64,000 nt of DNA, from contig BCIG01000004.1 of the NCBI GenBank assembly GCA_001599915.1, positions 124,001-188,000 on the forward strand, written 5' to 3'. The stretch is from Symbiotaphrina buchneri. Lineage: Eukaryota; Ascomycota; Symbiotaphrinales; Symbiotaphrinaceae. Shown here piece by piece: positions 9,512 through 22,541 of this stretch (position 1 is the first letter of the stretch; every line of letters starts with the position of its first letter). Position numbers and translations under genes: made by a program. Under the pieces are notes generated by a model. It was given only the letters and a program-made list of their open reading frames with translations. It was not told the DNA's origin and did not search any database.

Positions 9512-11914
9512 ATGTTGATGATAGCTGAGGAACCACAATGGCCCCCGAGGTCTCCAAGAGAAGCACTCCTGGCTTCGCCGAATGGGCGCAGGAAGCTACG
9601 TGAAATTCAAGATCGCCTATCGGCATCACCTTCTGCCTCGCCCATGAAGAAGTCGATGTCCATGCCGTCCTTCCGACAAAGCTCGGTGCAATTGGATGGT
9701 GCACTAGACCAGATCGAGGAAGATGATGAGGACGAAGAGACTCTACAATTGAAGCTCCAGGCTATCGAGACGAAACTTAAACTGAAAAGACTTCGTGAAG
9801 CAAAAGCCAAGGTTGGGTCTTCGGATTCAGGTGACGGAAATGGTACACAACGAAGTATTGGTCGTCTGCCAAGGAGTCACACAGTAGCTGCGCTGCAGGA
9901 TGAAAGGAGAGGAGGGCGGCTACAAACTCAGAATGGTGTTGAGGTCCCATCTTCTCCACAGAAGAAGACCGTTGTTGCAGAACCGAAATCACCCGGCCGT
10001 GTCTTGCTAGGTATAGACAAGGGCCTCAGGGGAAGGGATGTGTCTCTACGGCGGGCACCTAGCCTGCGGAAAGATGCCAGTAAGGTCGACGATCCTTTTC
10101 GCAGCGCTTCACACGACACAGCAGGAGAATTAGGGGTGGGAAAGAGCTTCAGCGAAAGGATTGCCGAGATCCGCGCGAATGACCGCAACAGGGAGCAGAA
10201 GCTTAAACAAAAGCAGGCTGTGGTGAAGAGCAAAAGCTTCAGTATCGACAAGCAAGAACTTGCCAGGCTCACGAAGATGCAAGAAGCTGCTTCAGCGTCT
10301 TCTGGAGGAGACTCAAACGCGGAAAGTTCTACAAAAGAGTTTACAAGGGACCAAATCCTCGCAAACTCTTCTGCTAAATCTAGGAGGCGTTTGCCTGAGA
10401 GCAAGTCCACTCTGAGCGTTGCTCCAGTCACGAGCAGCAACAGCAATGGCCGACCTCTACCAGCGGCGTCATTGCGTTCCTCTTCAGCTCTGTCTTCCCG
10501 ATCGAGAACGCCCTCTGCAGAGGAGAAAGCCCAGTCTCCAGATGAGCCTGCACAGACGGTGGATGCTTCGCTGTTCGAGTCCATATCTTCCTTCCATCTA
10601 TCCAGACGACTTCTACCACATACATTCATAATGAGAACTATCTCCGACAAGAAGGTTCTGCTCATACCAGATCTCCTGAAGATCATAAAAGCTCCTGAAT
10701 TCGATGCACCAGAGGTAAACGAAGACTTCATCGTATTCGGTATCATCGCCTCTAAGTCCGAACCAAAATCACACAAGGGCGCGCATCAGACTTCCACTAA
10801 CGGCGACAAAGACGAAAGTGGCCGAGGAAAGTACATGGTCATCACCCTTACTGACCTGAAATGGGAACTGGATCTCTTCCTCTTCGGGACAGGATTTGAC
10901 CGGTTCTGGAAGCTTACGCCTGGCACGTTGATCGCCATCTTGAATCCCGCAATAATGCCTCCACCAACCCACAAGCGCGATACTGGCAAGTTCTCTCTAA
11001 CACTGAACTCCAGCGATGACACAGTACTCGAAATTGGCACGGCACGAGATCTCGGCTTTTGCAAGAGCGTGAAAAAGGACGGCAAGACGTGCGATCAATG
11101 GGTCGACAAGCGGCATACAGAGTTCTGCGACTTCCACGTAGATTTGCGCCTACGTAAAACGCAAGCCAGCAGGATGGAAGTCAACACCATGACCGGTCCC
11201 TTTGGTCCCGGCGGACGGAAGGGTTCTAGGACTGGCGTTTGGACTGGCCGGCGTGGCGGTGCAGGCCTCAAGGATGATGGTTTGAAGAAGGAAGGCCCTT
11301 TCCATGACCGCGAAACCAACTCTCAGATATACATCGGCCGACGGATTCCGGGGGCGAGCCGCAGCACCGCCAGCCTTCTGGATGATGAGGATGTAGACCC
11401 GGATGCGTTCCACCGTGGGGCGAGCAAGGAAGAGCGCCTGCGACGGCGGTTGGCCGAGCGTGAGCGCGAAAGGGAATTAGGCCGTAAGTTAGGAGCAGGG
11501 GGTAATGGAGCCGGCGGGGAGTACCTCCGCGCTCGCCATAATATTGAAGATGCCAAATCGCAGGAGAAAAGCTCGAAAGGAGCAAGTCAGGAGACGGTAG
11601 ATGCAGCCTCGCTGGGTCTCCTCGGCGTCAAAGCGAGCGAAGTGCAGTTGTCGCCTATCAAGAGAAAACGGCAGTCCTCGGGCGAAGCGGTGGGCTGGGG
11701 CTCGGCCTTCAAGCGCGGCCTGCCTAGTCCTACGAAGAAGAAGGCAGGGGCAGAGGCCGGGGCTGATGGCGTTGCCGGCGCCGCAGCAGCGCAGGCGCCG
11801 GCGAGAAAGAAGACTAGGTTCATCACTGCAAAGGGGATCAGAGAGGCAGGGAGGGAGAGTTTGGGTACCACGCCCGCTAAGGCTGATGATGATGACGATC
11901 TCGATATTGTGTAG
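9512..11914 (+). CDS. MCM10: DNA replication initiation factor Mcm10
   Basis: Replication factor that activates the CMG helicase and links it to polymerase alpha. As a single frame it is 800 residues. The N-terminus has EPQWPPRSPREALLASP and an acidic-to-basic coiled coil (about 65-100). The OB-fold core lies about 365-500 (RRLLPHTFIMRTISDKK, FIVFGIIASKSEP, KYMVITLTDLKWELDLFLFG). It is followed by the CCCH zinc finger (CKSVKKDGKTC, then CDFHVDL, about 517-550). The C-terminal third is Lys/Arg-rich. The start is uncertain: a short first exon at 9460-9469 (MLK) joined to 9525 would also give ...AEEPQWPP, with a weak GTTCAA donor. The gene is convergent with the seipin gene. Confidence 0.9.
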   Translation: MLMIAEEPQWPPRSPREALLASPNGRRKLREIQDRLSASPSASPMKKSMSMPSFRQSSVQLDGALDQIEEDDEDEETLQLKLQAIETKLKLKRLREAKAKVGSSDSGDGNGTQRSIGRLPRSHTVAALQDERRGGRLQTQNGVEVPSSPQKKTVVAEPKSPGRVLLGIDKGLRGRDVSLRRAPSLRKDASKVDDPFRSASHDTAGELGVGKSFSERIAEIRANDRNREQKLKQKQAVVKSKSFSIDKQELARLTKMQEAASASSGGDSNAESSTKEFTRDQILANSSAKSRRRLPESKSTLSVAPVTSSNSNGRPLPAASLRSSSALSSRSRTPSAEEKAQSPDEPAQTVDASLFESISSFHLSRRLLPHTFIMRTISDKKVLLIPDLLKIIKAPEFDAPEVNEDFIVFGIIASKSEPKSHKGAHQTSTNGDKDESGRGKYMVITLTDLKWELDLFLFGTGFDRFWKLTPGTLIAILNPAIMPPPTHKRDTGKFSLTLNSSDDTVLEIGTARDLGFCKSVKKDGKTCDQWVDKRHTEFCDFHVDLRLRKTQASRMEVNTMTGPFGPGGRKGSRTGVWTGRRGGAGLKDDGLKKEGPFHDRETNSQIYIGRRIPGASRSTASLLDDEDVDPDAFHRGASKEERLRRRLAERERERELGRKLGAGGNGAGGEYLRARHNIEDAKSQEKSSKGASQETVDAASLGLLGVKASEVQLSPIKRKRQSSGEAVGWGSAFKRGLPSPTKKKAGAEAGADGVAGAAAAQAPARKKTRFITAKGIREAGRESLGTTPAKADDDDDLDIV

Positions 11915-12103
11915 GGCGTTCTTGCGTTGATGCCATGAGTCTCTTTTGTATTGTAATACCCTGAAATGTCACAGATCACGCCATGGTGTGTTCGTTCCTA
12001 GCATAGACGCCTGCTTTATCCCCCGATTGCTTGTTGCTTCCTACAATCGGTCATCTGGACCCTGAACGCCTGCCCATGTGTATGAGGAAATACATTGAAA
12101 CGT

Positions 12104-13481
12104 CTACCGACCAGATCTTCCACGAGACTTCCTCCGCTGGAGGCCATCACGCCCGTAGCTCTCGTCAACGCTAGTCCCCAATCCCGAATCATCACGTCCG
12201 ATGCCTGTGCCCACCAGCCCCGGGACCTGCAAGCCATCCAGGTCATCCTCATCATCGGCCGCCTCTCCTGCCAACGGCTCGATCTTGGCGGTCCGCTCGA
12301 TGAACTCGTCGCTATCTTCGCGTTTCACCGAGGGAGAAGAGTACTTGAGCGGCGGCTGTTTTGAAAACGTGGGAAAGGTCCGCGGCGTGTCCGACAGCGC
12401 CAGTTCATCCGTGTCTTCTGCTTCGGACTTGATCCCTGGCGTTGTGTCGCCCGCGCTCAACTGCTTGATCTGCTCTGCGTGGTATCTCTTCCGCGCTGAA
12501 GCTAGCAGTGTGAACAGCAGCCAGGACAGGCAGAGGAAGAACATGGAGGTGGCCCAGAATAGAGCGGTAAAGAACATGAATGATATGATACAATGGTTAT
12601 ACATCATCCAGCTGCACCAGTCAGCGTTTTGTCCATGGGTTGTAGAGGCCTAGTGTAAGAGTTGACCAAACGGGGACGCATACCGTAACCCAGTAAAGCG
12701 CGCCACGAATCTGATGGAAGCCTGATAAATCTGCATCTTCTGGTCCGACTGGATCTCCAGCCTCAGAGCAGCAGGGATATTGCGCCAGCCTCTCGAAAAC
12801 TCGATACCTTCCATCATGAGCACGTCCAGCCCATCCGCTTCCTGCTTCCACCCGAGCATATACCACGGCAAAGAGACAGCTTTATTGGCAGTGTCCACCA
12901 TTGGCGAGGCATAGCTCATAATGGCCGATCTCCTTGAATGGCCCAGGACCAGTGCAGATGAGGCAGCGCCCGGCTGGGGCGGGGCGACGAGCGTGAGGTC
13001 AAGCATGAAGTTTCCCACTGCAAGGTTCGTAGCCGTCCGGGGGAGGCGGAGGAACAGGGAGACATCGTAGGGTTGGCGGGATATTAACACGGGCGGTAGG
13101 GCTAGTATCGCTTCTGGATTGCCATCCCTAGAAAATAGAGCGTCAGTACGGGTGTGGTGTTGTCGTTCCGGCGACGCAAGTGATGCCCTACCCGAATTGC
13201 AGATTGAGCCCGCTTTCGAAACTCAGCTGCGGGATGTATCTCAGATAAAACAGGAGGTATGCGACGACGGAGACGCCCAGCAGAATGAGGCTGGTTGCGA
13301 AGAAGAGGATGGAGCTGATATAGATCTTTCTTGCGGGCTTCGACACCGCGACGCGCACTGGCGCCAACGCGGTGTCCTGGAGTGGAGGTTAGTTGCGCTC
13401 ATCACTGGATCAGGCATTACTAGGGAAAAGTGGGAAAAGATGTACGATTATTGCGCCCAGATAGTCTTCAAGTTCATCCAT
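12104..13481 (-). CDS. Seipin (adipose-regulatory protein family)
   Basis: ER membrane protein that forms rings at ER-lipid droplet contacts and controls droplet budding. Exons on the minus strand: 13481-13446, 13376-13192, 13127-12684, 12611-12104, giving 390 residues. The first membrane segment is about residues 30-56 (ISSILFFATSLILLGVSVV). The luminal beta-sandwich (about 58-220) contains PYDVSLFLRLPRTATNLAVG and NFMLDLTL. The second membrane segment is about 227-258 (ISFMFFTALFWATSMFF and onward). A long cytosolic acidic tail with many Ser/Thr-Pro and Asp/Glu runs is typical of filamentous-fungal seipins. The 12-codon first exon is my choice because it restores phase and uses good splice sites (GTACAT donor, ACTAAC branch, CTCCAG). 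Confidence 0.86.
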
Positions 13482-14085
13482 GCCTCAGAGATCGCGCCAT
13501 GGGGGCGAGCAGCTGTGGGAGCGTCGCGTAGGTGCAGCGACTACGGTATATGAAAGTTGGTAGCACCATTACCCCATGAAGATCTGTTGACGCATGACGT
13601 CGTCACATGCAAATGTCACGGTGGATGCCAGCGCAAAATTCTCCATCATCCTTCGTTCCTCAAGACAAATTGATGGAGGGTAATGGCCAAGGGACTCAAC
13701 AGAAAACAACAGATGGAAGTCATTCTCGGGGTCATATCCTACAAGTGAGGGGTGTACCGCCTATATGATACACACCGACGCGGTCAATCGTAACTTTTCC
13801 CATCTACCACTACACCAGCAGCGTCATCGATCCGAAAGCAAGCCAAATAGAATCCAAGCAAGGAGCACGCCGTGAACAATGCCCGTCCACCCCCTGACCC
13901 ATGCAAAGTTTGGAAACCCCAAAGAGCCCATAACTGAGGTAAAGCCGCTGCATCGATCGCAAAAGTACATACTGCGTAACTCCTGGGGAAATGCATCGGT
14001 ACTAATCTACACACCCTGGATCCCCTCCTCCACCACCGCCTCGCGCTCGTGATTTTGCATAAGTGAGAACTTTCAAGGTGCCGCT
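13482..14085. other. Intergenic region upstream of seipin and downstream of NOT1
   Basis: Both flanking genes point left, so this 604-bp stretch holds the seipin promoter and the NOT1 3' UTR. I see no further gene in it. Confidence 0.6.
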
Positions 14086-17000
14086 TCATCTGTCCGACTG
14101 ATTGATGTGCTGGAAGAGCGTCCCAAAGAGTCGCTCAATCTGTGAAACAGTGTTAGGATGCATAAAGATACCAAAGCGCCTAACGCAGAAACAGGAAGGA
14201 ATGGAAGGGGGCTCAATCGAAATCGATGAGAGTATATATATTTAAAAGGATAGATCGTACCTCAGGGGCAGCTTTAATAAATGGTTGATCCCAAAACTGG
14301 TAGCTGGGATTTTTCAAAAGCTCGAGAAGGGTGATGATCAGACCCCATGGATGGGGCCTGTGCAGGATGAGCCTCTCCAGGAGAACTCGGAATATCTGCT
14401 GGCGCACATCTGATTCTTGTTGATCCGCTTGATCGGTTCCGAATAGATAAAGAAGGGCATAACTGAAGTAATGCGTATGACTGTTCGGATAACGCAGCTG
14501 GTTCGCTATCGCACTGATGAAGTGGTAACGCGCCTCGGGATATAGCTCCTTGGCCAGTCTATGGAAAAGAGACGCTTGCGGCGAATTAGTGATGAAGGTA
14601 GGGCCACCTCTCTGGCCAACAGCGGTGATGGCGCTCATGCCGACGTAGAGGACCAAGGAGTGGATGAGAACGACATCGACCCCGGCTTGCTCCGAAGCTA
14701 CCACTGACCCTTTTGCTGCTGGGCTGTAGATTGCGTTGAGGATGGCGTTGAACTGCTCATCGGTAACGCCGTCGCTGAGGGCTTCGTCTATGACTTGACG
14801 AATATTGGCATCATCAAGAGGTCCACGAATATCCCCGGCAACGGGTGGTGACCTCCTGATCTCTTCCAAGCGATCGACCTTTAGTCCCGCCGTGAATGGG
14901 TCCGGTAGCTCAGGGAATGATGACGGGTAGGCACTCAAGATCAGGTTGCGAAATTGAGTGCAAGGTATTGGGATCACGTTGCAAAGCCTGAAGTGGTTTT
15001 CGACCAGAATTCCGGGAAATCGTGGTGCAGCACGAGCAGTATTCGCAAGACGCCGCGGTAGATATGCTTCGTTACGCCGGAAACACTAGGATACTTCAGT
15101 AATTCTCCCATGTAAGTGAACAAGGTCTCCATGAGTTTGGCGAACGGCTCCCATCCCTAGCCTCGTTAGCAATGCCAGAACAAGTGGAGAAAAGGAAACA
15201 TACGGCTTCATCCGAGAGCTTGAGCATTGCAGGCATGAAGAAACGGTGCGAGATCAGACTCAGCCATCCAAACACAAAGCCCGGGAAATACAATGGTTGA
15301 AGTGACAAGAATTTATCTGCAAACACCATCATAAAATCTTTGTCTTGAGGCGAGCCCTGGCGCAAGTTGGCTTGGTATTCGCAGAGGATGCTTGAGAACA
15401 GTCTGAAAAACGCGCGTTGACTGAACCCTTCGCCTCTCATGACATGATGTTGGTTCAACACCAAGACGACGAGCGACAGGATAGAATCAAGATGTAGAGC
15501 CTTCGCATTCGGCTTGTCTGGTGGAGTCTCAACTTCATTCTCATACTTGACCAACATGATGATAAGTTTTGCCAAGCAGTCTAGCAGTATAAAGCCATCC
15601 TGGAATCCACTGCGCGGGTTATTTTCTTCCTGCTCGAATGAATCCACGGAAGCCTCAATGCATAGGCGGAAGAACAAGGCCCATTCCTCCTGATTCCGGA
15701 CGATCTGCTTTTTGTGCAGCTGGCGGATAAAAGCGGCGAGCATCTTTTCATTGACGTTCGGATGATTGCACACCCCAACCCACTCAAGGAAAATGTACTC
15801 AATCTGATCTTGCTCCGCTCTTGCCTGCTGATTCGGCACATTATCAAGAGTCTCAGGCAGACCAGAGTTGCGAAGCTTCTGGACGAGCTCTTTTCCAGCA
15901 GCCATGTTAGGATCCTCGGCCAGCCACTGGCCCAATGCTTCAAGACTGCTTGCAAAGTCTGCTCGCAGAGCTATTGGCTGAGGATTGAAACAGATCTCGT
16001 TCATCAAGTTGAGGAGGAACTCCACAGCGGGTACTTTCCGTTGATGGAAAGCATTCGTCAATACCAGATCAACACGGTGTAGTTCCATCAGTCCGGCATT
16101 GATCAAGGCGACCGTTACAGGGACGTTGAAAACGCGTTCGTCCTCTTGTGTAGCGAGCCACATGACAACTTCCTTCGCAACAATAGAAGATAGCTGGCAC
16201 AACTTGTCAAGCAAATGAACGAGTATCTCCACCTCAAGCGTACTTCCAGTATGGGAGTACAGCTGCACGCAAACCTTGTTAGCGGCAGCCAGAGAAGCTT
16301 CTTCTCGATGAGCAGAGGACGCAATCAACTGAACCAAGCGAGTAAAGAGCTCCATGGTTGGACTGTCAGCCGCAAGATCCTTCACGTGGGCTTCCGGAGC
16401 ATCTCTTGCAGCGCTCTGCATTTCAGACAAGATGTCCTATGAAAATTATTAGCAAGACAACTCAGTTACGCCGATTGGTAAGAAAACGTACATAGACACG
16501 ATCGCGGAGCGTGTTTACATCCATGAGACCATTAACCTGATGTTGGGAAGAAGGCGTCGGTAGACTGTGTTGCTGCAAGCGTTGCTGCTGCTGATGTTGG
16601 GCACTCTGAATCGGGATCGCTGGCGGCTCCGCTGGAGTAGGCAGGTTTGGCATGGAAGGATACTGCTCTTGTATCATTTCCGACATCTGGCGACTACCAT
16701 CCGTCGACGAAGCCGCCGTGTGGGAGCCAGGTCCTCTTGATTGCCGGGCAAATTCTTCATATATCGCCATTTGCTCCTTGTTCAGACCGCCCGGAGTCTG
16801 CTTATATGGTTCCGGGATGTAGAAGGCCCACCTGTTGATGACAGGGTCAATAAATGGTTCGTTCGGATGGAGAGCACGGTGACGCCTTCGTGCTGCCAAC
16901 TGCTGCTCGATGTTTTCTTCAATTTCGGGCATCGAGCGTTGCTCCGCTGCTTGCTCAACCATACTGCAGGCGGTGTCCAAGTTGTCGTTTACGCACATGA

Positions 17001-20000
17001 GGATGGCTCCTTCAGGAAGGGCCTGATCAGGTACTTCAGCTAACATGAGTCGTATATAGTTTGTCATGCTCATTCTGAGAGGCTCCTTGCATGTAACAAG
17101 CGCCAGGCTACCCGCAAGTGCTTTGACCATGGTGAGAGCAGATTGACGCACACGTTCCTCATTCGGCTCCATGGCAAAATCTTTGTGTATAAGCTGCGCA
17201 GTAGAAATAGCTGCAATGGTCACCGAGCGCTCGACTACCGGAGAGATGATTTCGACGATAGCACGCTGTACAGCGGTTTGTACGATTTGCCGCAAACGGT
17301 TCGGATTGATCATTCCGTTCATTGTGGGCGGGTAGACCAGGAGCGTGCTCAGGTCAGGCAACAAAGAATTGATCGCAGCGGGCGAAAATCTTTCACTCCG
17401 CGCATTTTGGCGGTGGATCGAGGTCAGAGATAAGTCATCGAATCCTTCTAGACCATCAGGTACAGCTCCCGTTGACAGTTCATCATCCGCATGCGGCCTA
17501 TCTCTGATACCTGTAGACGGCTGAAGGGTCTTGTGGTCAAGCCCAAGGTCGCCACACAAAACCTCGATCTCAAATTTGAGGTTCAACTTGAGCTCTGCAA
17601 AATGATACAGTTCAATGAGCAACCCGATAATATCCATGAGCCAGGGGTTTGGTGGCTTGAAGACGGTAGAACTCTTGGCCTGAATGAGGACCCGGCAGGT
17701 GAACGGGATTGCCAAGACAAGCCGCTGAGTATCATAACCTTCAATGAGCAGATCTTTGAAGGAAATGTTCTTGTGCTTAATAGGCTTGTCTCGGGCGATT
17801 GTCAAGGATCCAAGCCAGGACCCGATATTCTTCAAATGGGCCCGTTCTGTTGAAGAATTCATGGTTGCTTCGGAGTTCAGAAGTTTGCTAGCACTGACGT
17901 ACGTCTCCCGTAGTACTTCCGCCCACAAGATCTTACGACCAAAGTGACTGAGAAGATCAAGATACAGTTGATGATAATTGGGTTGCATCTTTGCCCGTTC
18001 CTCGACAATGTAGTTGGCAAACCACTGGTGGTGCTTCTCCTCCAATGCCTCCTTGATGTCCCGCAATTTGTCCTCAAGGTTGAGTTCCGAGACATTGTTC
18101 AAAGCAAACAAGACCTTGTCTTGCACCTCTTCAGACGGTTCTTCGTAGATATCCGGCCTCAAGGGGGGATCGGCATGGATAGACGTGAAGCGGCGAATGT
18201 TTGAATCCACCAGGAACCCATCGTCTAGGTTTCCATTTGACAAAGGCTGTCCCGCGGAAGGGCCGTTGCGACCCTCAGTGGCACCTTCATCTTCTCGATT
18301 CAACTGATTGGCTCGATCCCGGAGTACTTCCTGAGCTCGAGCAAATGCTTCGGTACCTTGTAGGTGAGGTATTTGAATCAGAAGGTGGCAGAAACCGGGC
18401 CATTCAGGAAGTCGGTTGACGAAATGCAGGAGAGCTTGAAGTCCAAACTTGTACATTGACGACTCCGGGGGATAGTCGCGAACAGATTCCAGTATCATTC
18501 CCAAAGCCACCCGTAGAGGGATGCCAGAAATGAGACTGAAGTTGATAATGCCCCCAAATAGGACTGCTGTCGTCGCAAGAGCCTCCAGTGGATAAGTGTG
18601 AAAGCAGGTGAATTCATCAAACAAACCATGGACAAGAGAAGCGAAGAGATCTTGCTCGCCCATGTCTCTTGACGTCTTATACTTTTGAAGTAATTCGACC
18701 ATCTCCCTCACATCCAGCTCGGCACTGTACATCTGCTTGTAATACTCTTGCATTTTGGCATCCGCTGCCTCCGAGATTGCGTTTGATTCCTCTCCGGCAG
18801 CGTCAAGTATGTCATCATAACCCTCTCCATAATTCATTAATCTGGGATATGCTCCAATGCATAGACGTTCGACAACAGTGAGATCATCTTGACGATCTTG
18901 GGCATGATCCTCAAGTATCTCCAGCAAGGCATAGACCGTTTTGACGGCAAGGCTGACTGTGCGAGGACCGGCTTGCTCTTTTCTTACTGTTCGCATTTCA
19001 TCTTCTGCCTTGATGGTCAAAAACCTCATAAGTGCAAAGACAAAATCCAGAGAACCGCTTTGGAGAAGATTATTGGCCCAGTGCTCAATTGAGATTAAAC
19101 CCATTCGATGAGCCAGTGCGGCGAGATCGATGCCGAATCCGTTGAGGAGTTCTAATAGTTCATCTAGCCATCGATGCTCAACAGCAGTCTCAAGCAACAG
19201 TGGAAGTTGCATGGGCGCCTGAGAGTGGGCCTCAACAAGGCGAGTAGCCACCCATTGTTTGTCGAGCTTCCAGGCACCATGCAAGGCAAACGAGTGTCCT
19301 TCGACAGTCCTCAGCAGCAAAGGATAGAAAACCCGTAGGACTATATCCTGCTGATTATCATTCCATGGTTTTGGTACTGCAAGGGAAGAACAAAGAAAGA
19401 TATCCATGTTCGCCTGTACCACTGATTGGAAAATGACTTGGCTCTCGGGTTTATCGGACGCTTCGTGTGACTGTAATACGATGTTGAATATCGCTGTGAT
19501 AGCATCAAGCGAGACGAGCGGGTGTTTCATGGCTTTAACAGCTCTTTCTTTGACCTGGTCTGATGCATCTTCGAAAAGATCCAGGCTGAATGATTTGCGC
19601 AGACCAGGGATCTGGGACGCATCAAGTTGCTCCTCCGTAAGGGTGCAGAAAGCGGTAAGGAAGGATAATTGTGTATCAATGTTTTGCCATCGACCACCCC
19701 AAAGGAGCTGTATGTCGAGACCTGACTGGTCTTCGGCCAATGGTACCAGAGCACGGTAAAGGGCCAAAAACTGCTCATTATAGACTTGGAGTCCATCGCG
19801 GTCAAAAGATTCTATCACCTTTTGCCAATCGAAGCCTTGCGAGCCAATACGCTCACGAATGGCCGCAACTAGAGTAGTGGGATCGAACTGTTGCCAGTTC
19901 AAGTTGACGATCGTGAAGAGAAGCGCATCCGCCACGGCCTTAGCATCCACATCTTGCATGTTAACTGAGGAGAGCAGCTCACGTGCAGCGTCGATCGTAG

Positions 20001-21462
20001 ACGTGGCTTGCGGTCCCGATTGCTGAAGAGCTCGTGCTATGCTATTTGGGGTCCCGAGTAAGTCCATGATCTGTAACGCTCCGCTAACTTCCACTGGCAA
20101 CTTGGCGTTCTGGGTCTCGTAGTGTAAGCGGACTGCGTACGCGAGACGAGCTTTCCAATCATCTGCCAAATTCCGCGGCGGATATATCACAAGTCGTTCG
20201 ATGATGCTTGCGATAAAGGAAGGCGAAAGCTCTGCCGAGCGGCTGGTCCCGGCTACGGGATTTGCAAGATTTTGAAGGAAGTATTGGAAGTTGTTGGACA
20301 ATATGGCGTCCGCTACATGTTGTTAGGAAAATTGCTAAACATTATCAAGGAGTGGTGACTAACCTTTCGTCCTGAGATCGGGCCGAGACACGGATTTGAA
20401 GGCAAGGGCAAGTATTGTCTTTTCGATAGGATCCAACTTGAAATGCTCCATGAAGGTGGACAGATTGAAATCCTTGAAGATATCACCATCTGAGCTATCG
20501 ATTGTCTCTGCTATCCGGTGGGCTTGCTCCAGATCCTGGGAAATCTTCTGCATCTCGCTAACAAGGAGCGGATAGTTCCCTGCATTTTCAACAGGTTTGT
20601 TGATTCCAGGGAAAATTTGAGGTGAGTTGCCGGTGATGAGTCGGCGGAGATACTTCGAGAAAACTTCCATGCCGTTGGAACTAACTAACTATTATAGCAG
20701 AACCGTCAGCTTAACAGCGTTAAACTTCAGTTGACCATTACAACATACTTTCCGTATCTGATCAGCTTGATTTTCCCACTTGGTCTTGTCTTTATCTTCT
20801 TTGATGGTGCTTAACAAGAGGAAGACCTGAGCGATCACTATTTTCGACAGTTGCCCAGCCTGTGTGTTCGCAGAAGACTGATTACCGCCAAAGGTGCTAC
20901 CAGTGGGAGAGCTGATATTAGATTGTGACGCCGGTGAGAAAGTGGCACTCCGAGGGGGTCCTCCGCCGCCACTTTGCCCGCCTCCTTGAGATTGAGCTCC
21001 GGTGGTGGTAGCCGCGGCGGAGGACGCCTGGTGGCCCTGCGATGACGGCGTGATGATTTTGTTCCAAGGGGAAGACAGCAGCCGGGTCCTGTCGAGCTGC
21101 TGCGATCCTAGCTGTGAACCCGGCAATGGAGCAGCTGAGGAAGGGGATGCTGAGGTTTGATGGCTGGATGACGGCCTATCTGACAAGGCGGGGTTGCCTG
21201 CAAAAGACGAGGAAGTCAATGGTGATGATCGGGACGAATCCTCTAGCGGTCTGCCATGGGCTTGACCGCGGCGCGAGGCTGAATTCTGCAGGCTCGAAGG
21301 CTGTATGCTTGTGACAAGGGGAGCTAATGTTGGAGGACCATTGGGTTGATGGGATGTATGGGGACCCCGAGATGTCTGCTGGTTCCTCGAGGAGCTAGCG
21401 CCAGGTGTACTTCTGCCAGTAGCAACTGAGTCGTGTGATGAGCGGGACGGAGGAAAGTTCAT
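14086..21462 (-). CDS. NOT1: CCR4-NOT complex scaffold subunit Not1 (Cdc39), with an apparent one-base deletion
   Basis: Central scaffold of the CCR4-NOT deadenylase complex, controlling mRNA decay and transcription; essential in yeasts. Minus-strand exons: 21462-20749, 20688-20364, 20312-16492, 16436-15204, 15156-14261, 14139-14086, about 2347 residues. The N-terminus is Ser/Pro/Gln-rich and low-complexity. The HEAT-repeat body follows (QIRKLVSSNGMEVFSKYLRR). The central MIF4G-like part has LLSHFGRKILWAEVL, the CAF40-binding DUF3819 region has VNDNLDTACSMVEQ, and the NOT1 C-terminal superfamily domain has LVLHHDFPEF, NVIPIPCTQFRNL and ERLFGTLFQHINQS. Exon 5 has 896 nt where 897 are needed: around 15006-15012 (DFPEF/LVENHF) the frame breaks by one base. 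Because the gene is essential and both sides are conserved, a sequence error is most likely. Confidence 0.93.
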
Positions 21463-22541
21463 CTAGCAGGAGTGAAGCCACCTACTGATCCCTTGCGACA
21501 CGGGATAGGAGGGAACAAAGGCGGTGGTTGGGGAAGTGGAAGGAGGTAAAGGTAGGGTGGTTGAAGGGTGAAGGGTGCAGAGATAGAGAGGATGAAGGTG
21601 TACAGAGTAAGGTACGACTGCAGTTCCGTTCAGATACAGAGTACGAGGACGTCTGGCCAATGGTGTCGCTTACTAGGAGCCGCACATATCACTAGCTGCT
21701 GTCTGAAGAGTCAAGCTTGGCGATCTTTTCAGCCAATGATAAGAGACGACGAATCGCTTCTGCGAGCTTTCCTCTCCGCACCAAAACGGGAGCCCTCGAT
21801 GTGTCGAGAAGATAAGGTACCAAGTGGGAAATACCTCGGGACTGGGTTCGACCATTCTTCCTTTATTCTGCCTAAGGAAAGATACCGGTCGAAAGTTTAG
21901 TTCTCGACTTTAAGCCATCTTCATCATGATTTCACGGGCCCTTTGCTACAAATAAAAGAATATGCGGCGCGTTGCGCACTTGATTTCCTCAGGTCTACTA
22001 CTTCGTACTGGGACCATGATTATCTGTAGCGAAGCCATGAACCTTGGAGGAGCGGAAATCCTATATTGATATGCTTCTAAGATAGAGAAGAAAATCAATA
22101 AAAATCAATAACGACAAGAGATTGGCCATGCAGTCACCCACTGCTCCTGACCCTGCTACACGTACCATTATTATTTCATGGTGGTTGGAGCTGTTGGTCG
22201 GTTGGTCGGCAGTCACCTGCGCCACCCCTGGCAACCGGTCTTTGTTTACACCATGAGCCGAGGAGCCCGGTGCTTGCCGCGCGGTCCAGTCTCGTCCCAT
22301 CTTGTGCGCCCTCCCCCACAAATCGTAATATCATAAGGTACACACCTGCCCTTGCCTATCCTGCCTTTCCAATTCCAGATCGCTCCTTCCACATTCCTCG
22401 GGTGCCCTTCGTCTGACAGCCTGACGACACATACAACCGTTGGCGATAGTCTCAAGGGTCGACACACTTGATAACCATCAATCAATCCAAGGAAGGCGCA
22501 ACCCACAAACAAAAGAGAGTTTGATTTTCTTAGAGGGCAAT
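21463..22541. promoter_or_regulatory. Divergent promoter between NOT1 and the F-BAR gene
   Basis: A 1.08-kb region. Next to NOT1 (21500-21600) the minus strand is strongly C/T-rich, as in fungal promoters without TATA boxes. Near 22190-22215 the sequence GGTCGGTTGGTCGG is a short direct repeat in the presumed 5' UTR of the F-BAR gene. No other gene is supported. Confidence 0.6.

Noticed and set aside
9928-10776. 282-codon minus-strand frame
   Set aside because: Antisense shadow of MCM10, whose sense frame has clear OB-fold and zinc-finger motifs.
15597-15955. 124-codon alternative minus-strand frame inside NOT1 exon 4
   Set aside because: It overlaps a conserved NOT1 frame with correct phases at both ends; a shadow frame.
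21840-21856. GGGTTCGACC resembling a tRNA B box
   Set aside because: No A box at the right distance upstream and no acceptor stem pairing; not a tRNA gene.
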